Part shown: positions 1-9,285 of the stretch, piece after piece
Position numbering within the stretch: the stretch's first letter is position 1
Layout: every line of letters starts with the position of its first letter
Assembly: GCF_900116555.1 (NCBI RefSeq)
Contig: NZ_FPAT01000006.1
Coordinates: 105,701-169,700 of the forward strand
Direction: 5' to 3'
Origin: Actinopolyspora lacussalsi subsp. righensis
Lineage (GTDB): Bacteria; Actinomycetota; Actinomycetes; Mycobacteriales; Pseudonocardiaceae
DNA length: 64,000 nt
Program-made: the position numbers and the translations under genes
Notes under the pieces: model-generated
Database searches by the model: none
Seen by the model: only the letters and a program-made list of their open reading frames with translations
What the model was told of the DNA's origin: nothing

Positions 1-1144
1 CGCGTTCCCCGGAGACGTACTCGGGCAACCGTGGGGTGTGACCGGCGGGGCTTCCCGGCCGCAGCGTCTCGGCCGCGTTCTCGCCGATCAGTTCGCGACG
101 CGCGGCGGTGTAGTCCGCGCCGAGCAGCTCCGGCAGCACACCGGGATCGGCCGAGTCGCCGTAGTGGGCCTCCCTGTCGGCGAAGGCGAGCTTGGCCGCC
201 TCCACTGCGTGGTGCACGGTTTCCGCGGTGGCGATCCCGTCCCGGTACTCCACCGGCAGCTCCTCCAGCAGCCGCAGCTGCTGCAACAGCACGGGCCCCT
301 GGCACCACGCACCGAACTTGGCCAACCGCCCGTCACCGGAGGTCCGCAGCGTCACGGGCTCCTCGTAGGTCGCGCTGTAGTCGGCCATGTCCTGCCCGGT
401 GAGCACGCCCGCGTACGAGCGTCCCGAGCTGTCGGCGACCGGACCACGCACGAACCGGTCCACCGCTTCGGCCACGAAGCCCCGCGACCAGGCCCGGCGA
501 GCCGCGTCGATGCGGTCGCGGCGGTCGCCTCCCGCCGCTTCCCCCTCCCGCAGCAGCCGTTGCCACGTCCGGGCCAGCACCGGATTGCGCAACATCGTTC
601 CCGCGCCGGGCGCGGCGCCGTCGCGCAACCACAGCCGGGCGGAGGACGGCCAGCGCACGCGGAACATCTCGCGCACCGTGGCGATGGTCTCGGACAACCT
701 CGGGACCACGGGAAACCCGTCGCGCGCGTATCCGATCGCGAACCGCAGCACCTCGTCGAGCGACTTGGTGCCGTAGTCGCGCAGCAGCAGCAACCAGGCG
801 TCCCAGGCTCCGGGCACGGTGGCCGGAAGCAGCCCGGAGCCCGGGATCAGTTCGAGCCCCAGTTCGTCCCGGAAGTGTTCGACAGTGGCACCGGCGGGTA
901 CCGGCCCCTGGCCGCAGAGCGCGCGAACGGGACCGCCGGGAGTGGCGAACAGCGCGGGAAGTTCGCCACCGGGACCGTTGAGGTGCGGTTCGACCACCTG
1001 CAGCACGAATCCGGCGGCCACGGCGGCGTCGAAGGCGTTGCCGTCGTCCTCCAGCACCGCCATGCCCGCGGCGGAGGCGAGCCAGTGCGTCGAGGCGACC
1101 ATGCCGTGTGTACCGGCGAGTTCGGGACGGGTGGGGCAAGCCAT
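1..1144 (-). CDS. ggt: Gamma-glutamyltransferase family protein, 3' end outside window
   Basis: The minus strand reads open from an ATG at 1144 to the window edge (381 codons). The start MACPTRPELAGTHGMVAS, the AGMAVLEDDGNAFDAAVAA block and the segment TVHHAVEAAKLAFADRE are typical of the large subunit of gamma-glutamyltransferases, which cleave gamma-glutamyl amides such as glutathione after self-processing. The visible part ends at about GHTPRLPEYVSGER, just before the place where the family has its nucleophilic threonine, so catalysis cannot be checked here. No signal peptide is seen, so a cytoplasmic form is likely. It may instead be one of the GGT-like acylases, which share the fold. Confidence 0.85.
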   Translation of the reverse strand, partial: MACPTRPELAGTHGMVASTHWLASAAGMAVLEDDGNAFDAAVAAGFVLQVVEPHLNGPGGELPALFATPGGPVRALCGQGPVPAGATVEHFRDELGLELIPGSGLLPATVPGAWDAWLLLLRDYGTKSLDEVLRFAIGYARDGFPVVPRLSETIATVREMFRVRWPSSARLWLRDGAAPGAGTMLRNPVLARTWQRLLREGEAAGGDRRDRIDAARRAWSRGFVAEAVDRFVRGPVADSSGRSYAGVLTGQDMADYSATYEEPVTLRTSGDGRLAKFGAWCQGPVLLQQLRLLEELPVEYRDGIATAETVHHAVEAAKLAFADREAHYGDSADPGVLPELLGADYTAARRELIGENAAETLRPGSPAGHTPRLPEYVSGER

Positions 1145-1329
1145 GCGATCACTCCGATCCGGGAGGGCCTGTCGGCCCGGTTCGCCGGGCCTTCCTCGGT
1201 TATCCGGGCGCTCCTGTCGTGGAAGCGGTCCTGTCGTGGAACCTATCGCCGCCCCCTCCCGCCGGGGCACCCTCGAACGGGAAACCGGGGTGCGTGCTGC
1301 CGCGACCGGGGGTCACGGCGGGGAAACCC

Positions 1330-1366
1330 GTGACGCGGCATCGCGCCGGGACTAGAGTCGGATCTC
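1330..1366 (+). promoter_or_regulatory. Promoter of a leaderless aldo/keto reductase mRNA
   Basis: A -35-like GTGACG (1330-1335) and a -10-like TAGAGT (1353-1358) are 17 bp apart. The -10 box ends 8 bases before the GTG at 1367, and no Shine-Dalgarno sequence is present, so the transcript probably begins at the start codon. Confidence 0.55.
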
Positions 1367-2329
1367 GTGGAACAGCGACGTCTGGGCGATTCCGGTCTCG
1401 TGGTCAGCGCCGTCGGCCTGGGGTGCAACAACCTGGGCAGACCGGGCACGACCACCGAGTCCCCGCGCGGTGCGCAGGCCGTGGTCAACCGCGCGTTGGA
1501 TTCGGGCATCACATTCTTCGACGTGGCCGATGTGTACGGCTCACCGCGAGGACGCAGCGAGGAGCTGCTCGGCCAAGCGCTGCGGGGACATCGTGATCGG
1601 GCCGTCATCGCGACGAAGTTCGGGATGGACATGCAGGGCAGCAACGGCCCCGACTTCGAGGCGCGGGGGTCCCGCCGCTACGTGCGCCGCGCGGTGGAGG
1701 CGTCGCTGCGACGGTTGGACACCGAATGGATCGACCTGTACCAGCTGCACCGCGCCGATCCGCTGACCCCGCTGGACGAGACGCTGTCCGTACTGGACGA
1801 CCTGGTGCGGGAGGGCAAGATCCGCTACGTGGGTCACTGCAACCTCGCGGGGTGGCAGACCGCCGACGCGTCGTGGACCTCCACCCACCGGGGGACAACG
1901 GGCCCGGTTTCGGCCCAGATCCACTACTCGCTGCTGGAACGCGAGGCCGAGCGCGAGGTGATCCCGGCCTGCTCGAAGTTCGGCGTGGGACTCATCCCGT
2001 ACTTCCCGCTGGCGAACGGGCTGCTCACCGGCAAGTACCAGCAGGGCCAGGAGCCGCCGGAGGGCAGCAGGCTGTCCGGTCGCGAGCGGCTGCTGGCCGA
2101 CGCCCCCTGGGAACGGATCGAGCGGCTGCGGGAGTTCGCGGAGAAGCGCGAGATCTCCATGATCGCCACCGCGATCGGGTGGCTGGCGGCGCAGCCCACC
2201 GTCGGGTCGGTGATCGGCGGCGCCACCTCGCCGGAGCAGGTCGAGTCGAACGCCTCGGCGGGACAGTGGCGGCCCAGCCAGGCCGACCTCGACGAGATCG
2301 ACACGATCTGCCCACCCGCCTACCGGTGA
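1367..2329 (+). CDS. Aldo/keto reductase
   Basis: A 320-residue NADPH-dependent aldo/keto reductase with a TIM barrel, likely reducing an aldehyde or ketone in the cytoplasm; the substrate cannot be read from the sequence. The catalytic tetrad is visible: Asp52 and Tyr57 in FFDVADVYGS, Lys84 in ATKFG and His128 in YQLHRAD. The C-terminal nucleotide-binding part (AAQPTVGSVIGGATSPEQV) is intact. The start is GTG at 1367, chosen because a promoter-like sequence ends directly before it. It stands divergent to the gamma-glutamyltransferase gene and is followed by a palindromic repeat rather than an operon partner. Confidence 0.9.
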   Translation: MEQRRLGDSGLVVSAVGLGCNNLGRPGTTTESPRGAQAVVNRALDSGITFFDVADVYGSPRGRSEELLGQALRGHRDRAVIATKFGMDMQGSNGPDFEARGSRRYVRRAVEASLRRLDTEWIDLYQLHRADPLTPLDETLSVLDDLVREGKIRYVGHCNLAGWQTADASWTSTHRGTTGPVSAQIHYSLLEREAEREVIPACSKFGVGLIPYFPLANGLLTGKYQQGQEPPEGSRLSGRERLLADAPWERIERLREFAEKREISMIATAIGWLAAQPTVGSVIGGATSPEQVESNASAGQWRPSQADLDEIDTICPPAYR

Positions 2330-2486
2330 ACACCGGGAGATTCTCGACAGTCCCCACGGCGCTCTCGAAGAAACGAGAACCCGCTCCACGAAAGTTCCGT
2401 TGAGCGATAACCGAAGCGAAGAGTGGCTCGACAGGCCCGGGGCCTTCCCGGTCGGCGCGGCAGCGCCGAACCCCATCCACGCCGCT

Positions 2487-2600
2487 CGCACCGCCGCGGG
2501 TTCTCCCGTGCGGCTCTCGCGAGGAAGGCCCGACGTTGTGTAGTGACTACCCGATGTCGGGCCTCCCGCAGCGAGAGCCGTGCGAGAGGTTCCGCCACCC
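2487..2600. repeat. Dispersed palindromic repeat, copy 1
   Basis: A long imperfect palindrome. The arms GCGGGTTCTC and GAGAGGTTCCGC enclose GGCTCTCGC/GCGAGAGCC, then CCCGACGT/ATGTCGGG, with a tip GTAG-TGA-CTAC. It belongs to the same family as the copies near 7264, 21331, 28835 and 61240. It lies between the aldo/keto reductase and the short-chain dehydrogenase, both on the plus strand. Confidence 0.85.
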
Positions 2601-2648
2601 GAGCCCCCTACGAGGCCGACCAACAAGTTCCGACTCAGGAGAGATGAG

Positions 2649-3407
2649 ATGTTACTGAACGACACTGCCGCCATCGTCACCGGCGGGGCGTCCGGCCTGG
2701 GCGCCGCCACCGCACGCGAACTCGCGGCCAACGGGGCCCGCGTCCTCGCGGTCGACCTGCCGGATGCCGTGGCGAACGCGGCCGAGGTGGACGGCGTGAC
2801 CCACACCGCCGCCGACGTGACCGACGCGGACCAGGTGCAGGCGGCGGTGGAGTCCGCCGCGGGCTCGGGCGTGCCGTTGCGCACCGTCGTCAACTGCGCG
2901 GGCATCGGCCCCTCCGCGCGGGTCGCGGGGCGGAAGGGGCCGCACGACTTCGACCTGTTCCGCAAGGTGGTCGAGGTCAACCTGGTCGGCACGTTCAACA
3001 TGCTCCGACTGGCCGCGGCCGCGATCGGCGAGACCGAGCCGGACGAGAACGGGCAGCGCGGCGTCGTCGTCAACACCGCTTCGATCGCGGCCTACGACGG
3101 ACAGATCGGGCAGGCCGCCTACGCGGCCTCCAAGGGCGGCGTGGCCAGCCTGACGCTGCCCGCGGCACGCGATCTCTCCTCGACCGGGATCCGCGTGATG
3201 ACGATCGCACCGGGCATCGTGGACACTCCGATGCTGGCCACGGTCGGCGAGGAGGTCCGGAACACCCTGGCCGAGGGCGTGCCGTTCCCGAAGCGGTTGG
3301 GAACGCCCGAGGACTACGCCAGGTTGGCCCTGGACATCGTCGAGCACGACTATCTCAACGGCGAGGTCATCCGGATGGACGGCGGACTGCGGATGGGACC
3401 CAGGTAA
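2649..3407 (+). CDS. SDR family oxidoreductase, 3-hydroxyacyl-CoA dehydrogenase type 2-like
   Basis: A 252-residue classical short-chain dehydrogenase. The nucleotide-binding loop TGGASGLG starts at residue 11, NCAG is at 82-85, and the catalytic residues are Ser145, Tyr158 and Lys162 (YAASK). The C-terminal part (GIVDTPMLATVGEEV, LNGEVIRMDGGLRM) looks like the 17-beta-HSD10/3-hydroxyacyl-CoA dehydrogenase type 2 group, which oxidises 3-hydroxyacyl-CoA with NAD in fatty acid or branched amino acid breakdown; this substrate call is an inference from resemblance. The ATG at 2649 is chosen over upstream starts because AGGAGA stands six bases before it. Confidence 0.85.
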   Translation: MLLNDTAAIVTGGASGLGAATARELAANGARVLAVDLPDAVANAAEVDGVTHTAADVTDADQVQAAVESAAGSGVPLRTVVNCAGIGPSARVAGRKGPHDFDLFRKVVEVNLVGTFNMLRLAAAAIGETEPDENGQRGVVVNTASIAAYDGQIGQAAYAASKGGVASLTLPAARDLSSTGIRVMTIAPGIVDTPMLATVGEEVRNTLAEGVPFPKRLGTPEDYARLALDIVEHDYLNGEVIRMDGGLRMGPR

Positions 3408-3578
3408 GGCCCGTTCCTCACCCGGCGTCGGGCACCGTTGACGGAGGGCACCGTGGTTCGGCGTCGGGGTGTTCCGGGAGCTGTCGGAGCGGGCCGTCAC
3501 CCGCACGTCGCCTCGACGCTGCGGTGACTCCGCCGATACCGCATGATGCGACCGGCAGCGGATGCGAAAGGGTGGGCA

Positions 3579-4625
3579 ATGTCGCGCACGATGAAAGCCG
3601 TTCAGTACCGTCGGGTCGGGGACCAGCCGGAGGTCGTCGAGGTGGACGTTCCCGAACCCGGCCCCGGCCAGATTCTGCTCGAAGTGGACGCGGCCGGGGT
3701 GTGCCACTCCGACATAGCCGTGATGAGCTGGCCCGAGGAGAGTTTCCCCTACTCGCTTCCCATGACGCTGGGGCACGAGGGGGTCGGAACCGTCAGCGCG
3801 CTCGGCCCCGGCACCTACAGCTGCTCCGTGGGCGACCGGATGGCGGTCTACGGCCCGCAGGGCTGCGGCCGCTGCCACATGTGCTCCCAGGGCAAGGAGA
3901 ACTACTGCGACTACGCGGACCAGCTGGGTATCCGGCCGCCCGGCCTGGGCGCTCCGGGGGCGATGGCGGAGTACATGCTGGTGAACCGGGAACGCCACCT
4001 GGTGCCGCTGGGTGATCTGGATCCGGTGGAGGCGGCCCCGCTCACCGACGCGGGACTGACTCCCTACCACGCGATCAAGAAGTCGTTGCCGAAGCTCGTG
4101 GGCGGTTCCCGGGCCGTGGTGATCGGCACCGGCGGCCTCGGCCACGTGGCGGTGCAGCTGCTGCGTGCGCTCTCACCGGCCGAGGTGATCGCGGTGGACG
4201 TCAGCGAGCAGAAGCTGGAACTGGCCCACCGGATCGGCGCGCACCGCACCGTGATCTCCGACGAGTCCGCACCGGACAGAATCCGCGAACTCACGAACGG
4301 CTTCGGCGCCGAGGTGGTGCTCGACTGCGTCGGTAACTCGGCGACCACCACCATCGCGGCGAAGTGCACCCGCGCCGAGAGCGACCTCACCGTGGTCGGC
4401 ATCGGGGGCGGCGCGGTACCGGTCGGCTTCGGAACGACACCGTTCGAGGTCTCGGTCTCCGCACCGTACTGGGGCAGCCGCTCGGAGCTGATCGAGGTAC
4501 TGGAACTGGCCCGCGCCGGTGCGGTTCGGGTGCACGTGGACTCGTTCGGGCTGGACGAGACACCCGAGGTCTACGAGCGCTTCCACCGGGGCGAGATTCC
4601 CGGCAGGGCCGTGATCGTGCCCTGA
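3579..4625 (+). CDS. Zinc-dependent NAD(P) alcohol dehydrogenase
   Basis: A 348-residue medium-chain dehydrogenase. The catalytic zinc ligands are Cys42 (GVCHSD) and His66-Glu67 (GHEGVG). The structural zinc site is complete, with Cys96, Cys99, Cys102 and Cys110 in the classic spacing. The Rossmann motif GTGGLGHVAVQLL follows. The protein should oxidise alcohols or reduce aldehydes in the cytoplasm. The ATG at 3579 has a GAAAGG-like ribosome site before it; an in-frame ATG at 3543 would add 12 residues. It follows the SDR gene by 171 bp and converges with the nuclease gene, whose stop is only 22 bp away. Confidence 0.88.
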   Translation: MSRTMKAVQYRRVGDQPEVVEVDVPEPGPGQILLEVDAAGVCHSDIAVMSWPEESFPYSLPMTLGHEGVGTVSALGPGTYSCSVGDRMAVYGPQGCGRCHMCSQGKENYCDYADQLGIRPPGLGAPGAMAEYMLVNRERHLVPLGDLDPVEAAPLTDAGLTPYHAIKKSLPKLVGGSRAVVIGTGGLGHVAVQLLRALSPAEVIAVDVSEQKLELAHRIGAHRTVISDESAPDRIRELTNGFGAEVVLDCVGNSATTTIAAKCTRAESDLTVVGIGGGAVPVGFGTTPFEVSVSAPYWGSRSELIEVLELARAGAVRVHVDSFGLDETPEVYERFHRGEIPGRAVIVP

Positions 4626-4647
4626 TCGGCCGTTGCCGCTGCCCGGA

Positions 4648-6321
4648 TCACATGTCTCCGGTGTACGGGATTTCGCGCACCTGCCCCGACGAGATCCAAC
4701 GCCGGATGGCCAGGGTCGCCCTGACGTCGTCCTCGTTGTACTCCAGCAGCCGGTCGCGCTGTTGCCGTTCGGGCACACCGCCGTCGAAACCGACGGCGTC
4801 GCGGTACCAGCGCATCGAGTTCTCCCCACCCGCTTCGGAGTCACGCCAGGCGAATCCGGCGCTGGGCGCGATGACCTTCAGGCCCTTGCCGTTCGGGCAG
4901 AGGAACTGGTCGCGAACCACGGCGAACACGTCCACCCACTCGGACGAGCCGACGAACTCCCGGACCTCCTCGACGGTCGGGATGCCGGGTTTGCCCGCGA
5001 ACCGCTGCGCCGAACTCAGCATCCAGCGGTTCTCGGCGAGCTCGTTGTAGCAGTAGGCGCGGAAGGTCAGGCCGTGCTCGTGGGCGGCGCGGCGCAGCGC
5101 GGAGAACCAGGACCAGAACTCGGCGAACGACCTGGCCTCGTCGTCGGAGGGCAGCGGGTCCCAGGTGACGAACCCGCGGTAACCGGGCTCGACGTCGAAC
5201 AGTTCGGCCGTGGTGCGGGTCCCGTTGGCCTCGTCCCTCGGGTAGGAGAGCAGACTGCCCCAGAGGTAGGCGCCGGAGTCGGCGTAGCTCTCCATGTCCA
5301 CGTCGATCTCGACGTCACCCCGGGAGACCTTCACCTCCGAGACCCGCCGAACCAGCGGAACGTCGCGCAACCATGCTCTGGCCAGCAGCACCGCGTCGCT
5401 CATCCGGTTGGGCGGCAACGGCGGTTCCCTCGTGGTCCCCACCGGCAACTCCGCCAACTCGTCCACGGTCGTGACCCCGACCGCGCGGAGCCGCACCGCG
5501 TCGTCGCCGCGCACCACCAGGCTCACGTCCCTGGCGGCGCGCAGCTGCTGCCCGCAGACCGGCCACCAGGGGCAGCCCTTGCACTCCACGACGCGGGTGG
5601 GCTGGGCCAGTGCCTCGCTCCCGGCCACGGCGGCTTCGGCGACCGCGATCCGGTCGGCGAACCGCTCGTCGTACTCGGCGAGCACGCTGCGCCCGCCCGA
5701 CCAGCCACGGGATTCGAGATCGTGCCACAGCACGGTGTCGGTGTCGGAACCGATCGCCCCTCCGAACTTCCTGCCGGTGGGTTGCATCCCGCACGCCTGC
5801 AACAGCCGCACGAGGTGGGCCAATCGGAGCTGGTCCCTGGCCTGCGAACGAGGCTTGCGCCTCGGATCCCTGGCCGCCGACTCGGGCCTGGGATCGGTCA
5901 GCGGGGAGGTCCGCGCCCCCTTTCCCGGGTCGGTCACCTTGTGGCGGACCACGAGCACGGGCACGTAGCCGCCCCTGCTGCGCACCAGCAGATCCACCGA
6001 GCCCTGTCTGCCGCCCTCGTTGTCCGAGGGCAGCTGTGCTCCCGAGATGTATCCGACCCCGGAGCGCATCGCGGCGAGCGTGGCTCGCTCCCGGTCGGCG
6101 ACGCTCTCGTCCCCGGGGATCTCGGTCCAGTCCGGTGCCAGCTCCCTGCCGAGCCGCTCGGCGAGCTCGCGCCGGTACTCGGCAGCGTCGGCGATCCGCT
6201 GTTCCGCGCCCGGATCGAGCGGGGCGGTCGGCGAGTCGATCATGGTCGGATCGTGGTCGAGATGTACGCGGCGACGACAGCGTGTCACCACGTCGCCGTC
6301 CAGTAGCACCTCGGATCCCAC
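4648..6321 (-). CDS. TM0106-type RecB-like nuclease with RNase H-like domain
   Basis: About 557 residues from a GTG at 6321. The N-terminal half resembles the TM0106 family of RecB-like nucleases (QGSVDLLVRSRGGYVPVLVVRHK, an acidic-lysine nuclease core) and includes the cysteine cluster CKGCPWWPVC, which may hold an Fe-S site with other cysteines. The C-terminal part (EIDVDMESY, then YNEDDVRATLAIRRWI near the end) resembles a DEDD-type 3'-5' exonuclease. Together this suggests a DNA-end processing enzyme in repair; its partner is unknown. A longer start at 6426 is possible, but the family homology begins at about GSEVLLDGDVV. Confidence 0.75.
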   Translation of the reverse strand: MGSEVLLDGDVVTRCRRRVHLDHDPTMIDSPTAPLDPGAEQRIADAAEYRRELAERLGRELAPDWTEIPGDESVADRERATLAAMRSGVGYISGAQLPSDNEGGRQGSVDLLVRSRGGYVPVLVVRHKVTDPGKGARTSPLTDPRPESAARDPRRKPRSQARDQLRLAHLVRLLQACGMQPTGRKFGGAIGSDTDTVLWHDLESRGWSGGRSVLAEYDERFADRIAVAEAAVAGSEALAQPTRVVECKGCPWWPVCGQQLRAARDVSLVVRGDDAVRLRAVGVTTVDELAELPVGTTREPPLPPNRMSDAVLLARAWLRDVPLVRRVSEVKVSRGDVEIDVDMESYADSGAYLWGSLLSYPRDEANGTRTTAELFDVEPGYRGFVTWDPLPSDDEARSFAEFWSWFSALRRAAHEHGLTFRAYCYNELAENRWMLSSAQRFAGKPGIPTVEEVREFVGSSEWVDVFAVVRDQFLCPNGKGLKVIAPSAGFAWRDSEAGGENSMRWYRDAVGFDGGVPERQQRDRLLEYNEDDVRATLAIRRWISSGQVREIPYTGDM

Positions 6322-6596
6322 GCTTGCAGGGTATGTCCTAACTCCGACGAGCGCGTCCATCACCCCGGTGAGAGATATGACAATCACTCTTCCGAATGCC
6401 AAAACTCCCTGGGAAGCGGAAGACACGGGAGGTTCACGCGGCGAACGTCACGGCGGGGCGGTCTCACATCCGAAAACAGCGCTCAGCACGTTATGTAATC
6501 GACCTCTCGCCGTGCTGTAGCAGCGAACGGCGGTACTGCCTAGACTGATCGGCGCAGTATCCGTTACGCCGGACCGGTCCGGAGGTGTTCGTCGGT

Positions 6597-7232
6597 ATGA
6601 CACGTGCACAGCGAACGCGGCACGAGGCCCCGGCAGCGCGTCGGCGCTCCGAGCCCCCCGAGCAGCGACAACCCACCCGGTCGCGACGTTCCCCGGTGCC
6701 GGAGTCGGGCTGCTTCGAGGGGAAGGACCCCAAGACCGCCAAGCAGGAGGTCAAACTCGCCAAACAGCGCTACAAGGCAGCGAGCAAGGGCGAGGCGGGG
6801 CGGATCACACCCGGTAACGCCAGGAAGGCGGTCGGGGTGGTCAGGGTGATCGGCCCGGCGTTGGCGCCCTACGCCGCACAGGCGGCCTCGGCGGCCAGGG
6901 ACACCTACGAACGGGCGAGAGCCCGCAGGCTCGGGGTGTCCGTGACGGAGGTGGACCGCTTCTCGGGGCGCGGTGCCGCGTTGCACGCCCGGATCGCGGG
7001 GGACAGCACGGCGCTGCGGGACCTACGCGAACGCGAGCAACAGGACCGGAGCGGGACCGAGGTGACACGCTTCGTGGACTCGGCGCAGCGACGCCTGTCC
7101 GAACTGGCGAGCGCGGTACGCGCGGCGGAGCGGATGCCCGCGGGCAGGCGCCGCTCGGCGTACCGGGCCGTGCGGGGCGAGTTGGGCAGGATCGAGGACG
7201 ATCTGCTGCGCCGCTTCCGGGTGGAAGGGTAA
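6597..7232 (+). CDS. DUF6474 family protein
   Basis: A 211-residue, strongly basic, helix-rich protein of an actinobacterial family without an assigned function. The conserved block DPKTAKQEVKLAKQRYKAASKGEAG is followed by TPGNARKAVGVVRVIGPALAPYAAQAASAARDTYERARARRLGV and then a coiled-coil-like tail. The short hydrophobic stretch VVRVIGPALAPYAAQAA might touch the membrane. The ATG at 6597 is preferred because GGAGG (6581-6585) lies upstream and overlaps the alternative GTG at 6585. A TAGACT -10-like sequence lies near 6541. Confidence 0.7.
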   Translation: MTRAQRTRHEAPAARRRSEPPEQRQPTRSRRSPVPESGCFEGKDPKTAKQEVKLAKQRYKAASKGEAGRITPGNARKAVGVVRVIGPALAPYAAQAASAARDTYERARARRLGVSVTEVDRFSGRGAALHARIAGDSTALRDLREREQQDRSGTEVTRFVDSAQRRLSELASAVRAAERMPAGRRRSAYRAVRGELGRIEDDLLRRFRVEG

Positions 7233-7263
7233 GTAGGTCTCTCGGTTCGCTTGGCCTCACCTG

Positions 7264-7411
7264 TGGCGGAACCTCTGGCACGGCTCTCGCTGCGGGTGCC
7301 CCGACCTCGGGTAGCGACCTACACAACGTCGGGGCCGTCCTCGCGAGAGCCGCACCGGAGAACCCGCGGCGGCGCCGACCGCGAGGGTGGTCGGAGCGCG
7401 GCCTGCGTCGA
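7264..7411. repeat. Dispersed palindromic repeat, copy 2 with flank
   Basis: This is the longest clean copy of the palindrome, read here in the opposite orientation to copy 1. It runs from GGCGGAACCTCTGGCACGG through the tip GTAGCGACCTAC to GGAGAACCCGCGGCGGC, followed by a flank (7374-7411) that recurs in other copies. It sits between the convergent DUF6474 and BCCT genes and may serve both as a terminator. Confidence 0.85.
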
Positions 7412-7461
7412 AGCGGCGCTGCCCGAACTGACACAGCCCGAACCCAACCGGTCTTACAGCT

Positions 7462-9285
7462 CTACCGGTCCCGGTCGGCGGTGTCAGCGGCTGTTCCCGG
7501 GGATTCGGACGAATCGCCGTCCAGCGGTTCGCCGTCGTCCTCCGAGATCTCCAGCTCGAAGTTCCCGTCGTGCTGCTCGTGCCCTTTGAGCACGGCACGT
7601 TCCAGCACCTCGGTCCCCTTGTCGGCGCGGAGGGTGAGCGGATCCGCACGCAGGTCCTTCACCAGTGCGACGCACATCACCACCATCACGGCGGTGAACG
7701 GCAGCGCACCGATGAAGGTCAGGTTCTGGATGCCGCTCAGCGCGGTGTCACCGCCGTGCCCGATGACCAGCATCACGGCCGCGACCGCACCGGTGGCCGC
7801 ACCCCAGAAGATCACGACCCAGCGCGCGGGCTCGATGGAACCGCGCTGCGACAGGGTGCCCATCACCACCGATCCCGCGTCCGCGCCGGAGACGAAGAAG
7901 ATGGCCACCAGGATCATCACCAGCACCGAGGTGATACTCGACAGCGGGAGCTGCTCCAGCACGTTGAACGTCTGGGCCTCCGCACCGCCTTCCGAGACGG
8001 ACGCACCGTCCCTGGCCGCTCCGATGGCGGCGCCGCCGAATATCGCGAACCAGATCACGCTGACAACGCTGGGAACGAGCAGCACGCCACCCACGAACTG
8101 CCGGATGGTCCTCCCCCGGCTGATGCGTGCGATGAACATCCCCACGAACGGCGTCCAGGAGATCCACCAGGCCCAGTAGAAGACGGTCCAGGTGGACAGC
8201 CATCGCTGCGTCTCGCTGCCGCCGGTGGCACCGGAACGCGAGGCCATCAGACCGAAGTCCCCCAGGTAGGTGCCCAGCGAGGTGGGGATCAGGTTCAGCA
8301 TGAACACCGTCGGTCCCACCAGGAACACGAACACCGCCAGCAGCGCGGCGAGCACCATGTTGATGTTGGACAGGTACTGGATACCCCTGGCTACGCCGGA
8401 CACCGCCGAAGCGATGAAGCAGACGGTCAGTACCACGATGATCAGCACCAGCACCGTGGTGCTCGCGCCGTCGATCCAGCCCGCCTCACTGAGACCGGTG
8501 CGGATCTGCAGGGTTCCGATGCCGAGCGAGGCGGCGGAGCCGAACAGGGTCGCGAACAGGGCGAGCACGTCGATGAGTTTGCCGAGCGGCCCCGCGGCCG
8601 CGCGCTCACCGAGCAGTGGGGCGAACACGGCGCTGATGAGCTGTTTCCGTCCTTTTCGGAACGCGCTGTAGGCGATGGCGAGTCCGGCGACCGCGTAGAT
8701 GGCCCAGGGGTGCAGCGTCCAGTGGAACAGCGAGGTGGCCATGGCGGTTCGAACCGCCTCGTCGGTGGCGCCGGGTGCGACCACGGCCGCACCGTCCGGT
8801 CCCGGCACGGTTGCCACGGCTCCGGGCGGGGGTGAGACGAAGTGCGACAGCGGCTCGCTGACGCCGTAGAACATCAGCCCGATCCCCATGCCCGCGCTGA
8901 ACATCATCGCGATCCAGGAAACGGTTCGGAACTCGGGGCCCTCGTCGTCGGCACCGAGCGGGATCCGCCCGAACCTGCTCACGGCCAGGTACAGCGCGAA
9001 CACGACGAAACCGGTGGAGGCCAGTACCAGGCTCCAGCCGAAATTGCCGATCAGCCAGTTCAAGGCGCCGCTGGACCAGTCGCCTAGCGATTCCGTGGCG
9101 AATCCGCCCCAGGCGACCAGCGCGAACATGATCAGTGCCACGGCGCCGAACACGATACGGTCGGTACCGGTTTTCCCGCCCGAGTCCGGTGGCTCGGTGT
9201 CGTGTTCGGCGGTTCGGGAGCTGTCGCCGGAGCCCGGTTCCCCCGAGCCGAGCCCCTGCTGTTGGAGTGGCGTGTTCGTGGACAC
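7462..9285 (-). CDS. BCCT family betaine/choline-type transporter
   Basis: A 607-residue secondary transporter of the betaine/carnitine/choline family, which takes up compatible solutes with sodium or protons. Twelve hydrophobic segments follow a polar N-terminus of about 50 residues. Family signatures are clear: MMFSAGMGIGLMFYGVSEPL, FYWAWWISWTPFVGMFIARI and SRGRTIRQFVGGVLLVPS. The C-terminal tail (after about residue 545) is acidic and polar and could sense osmolarity as in other members. The GTG at 9285 is chosen because AGGGGGAA stands just upstream. Such a gene fits a salt-tolerant lifestyle, but the substrate is inferred. Confidence 0.92.
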   Translation of the reverse strand: MSTNTPLQQQGLGSGEPGSGDSSRTAEHDTEPPDSGGKTGTDRIVFGAVALIMFALVAWGGFATESLGDWSSGALNWLIGNFGWSLVLASTGFVVFALYLAVSRFGRIPLGADDEGPEFRTVSWIAMMFSAGMGIGLMFYGVSEPLSHFVSPPPGAVATVPGPDGAAVVAPGATDEAVRTAMATSLFHWTLHPWAIYAVAGLAIAYSAFRKGRKQLISAVFAPLLGERAAAGPLGKLIDVLALFATLFGSAASLGIGTLQIRTGLSEAGWIDGASTTVLVLIIVVLTVCFIASAVSGVARGIQYLSNINMVLAALLAVFVFLVGPTVFMLNLIPTSLGTYLGDFGLMASRSGATGGSETQRWLSTWTVFYWAWWISWTPFVGMFIARISRGRTIRQFVGGVLLVPSVVSVIWFAIFGGAAIGAARDGASVSEGGAEAQTFNVLEQLPLSSITSVLVMILVAIFFVSGADAGSVVMGTLSQRGSIEPARWVVIFWGAATGAVAAVMLVIGHGGDTALSGIQNLTFIGALPFTAVMVVMCVALVKDLRADPLTLRADKGTEVLERAVLKGHEQHDGNFELEISEDDGEPLDGDSSESPGTAADTADRDR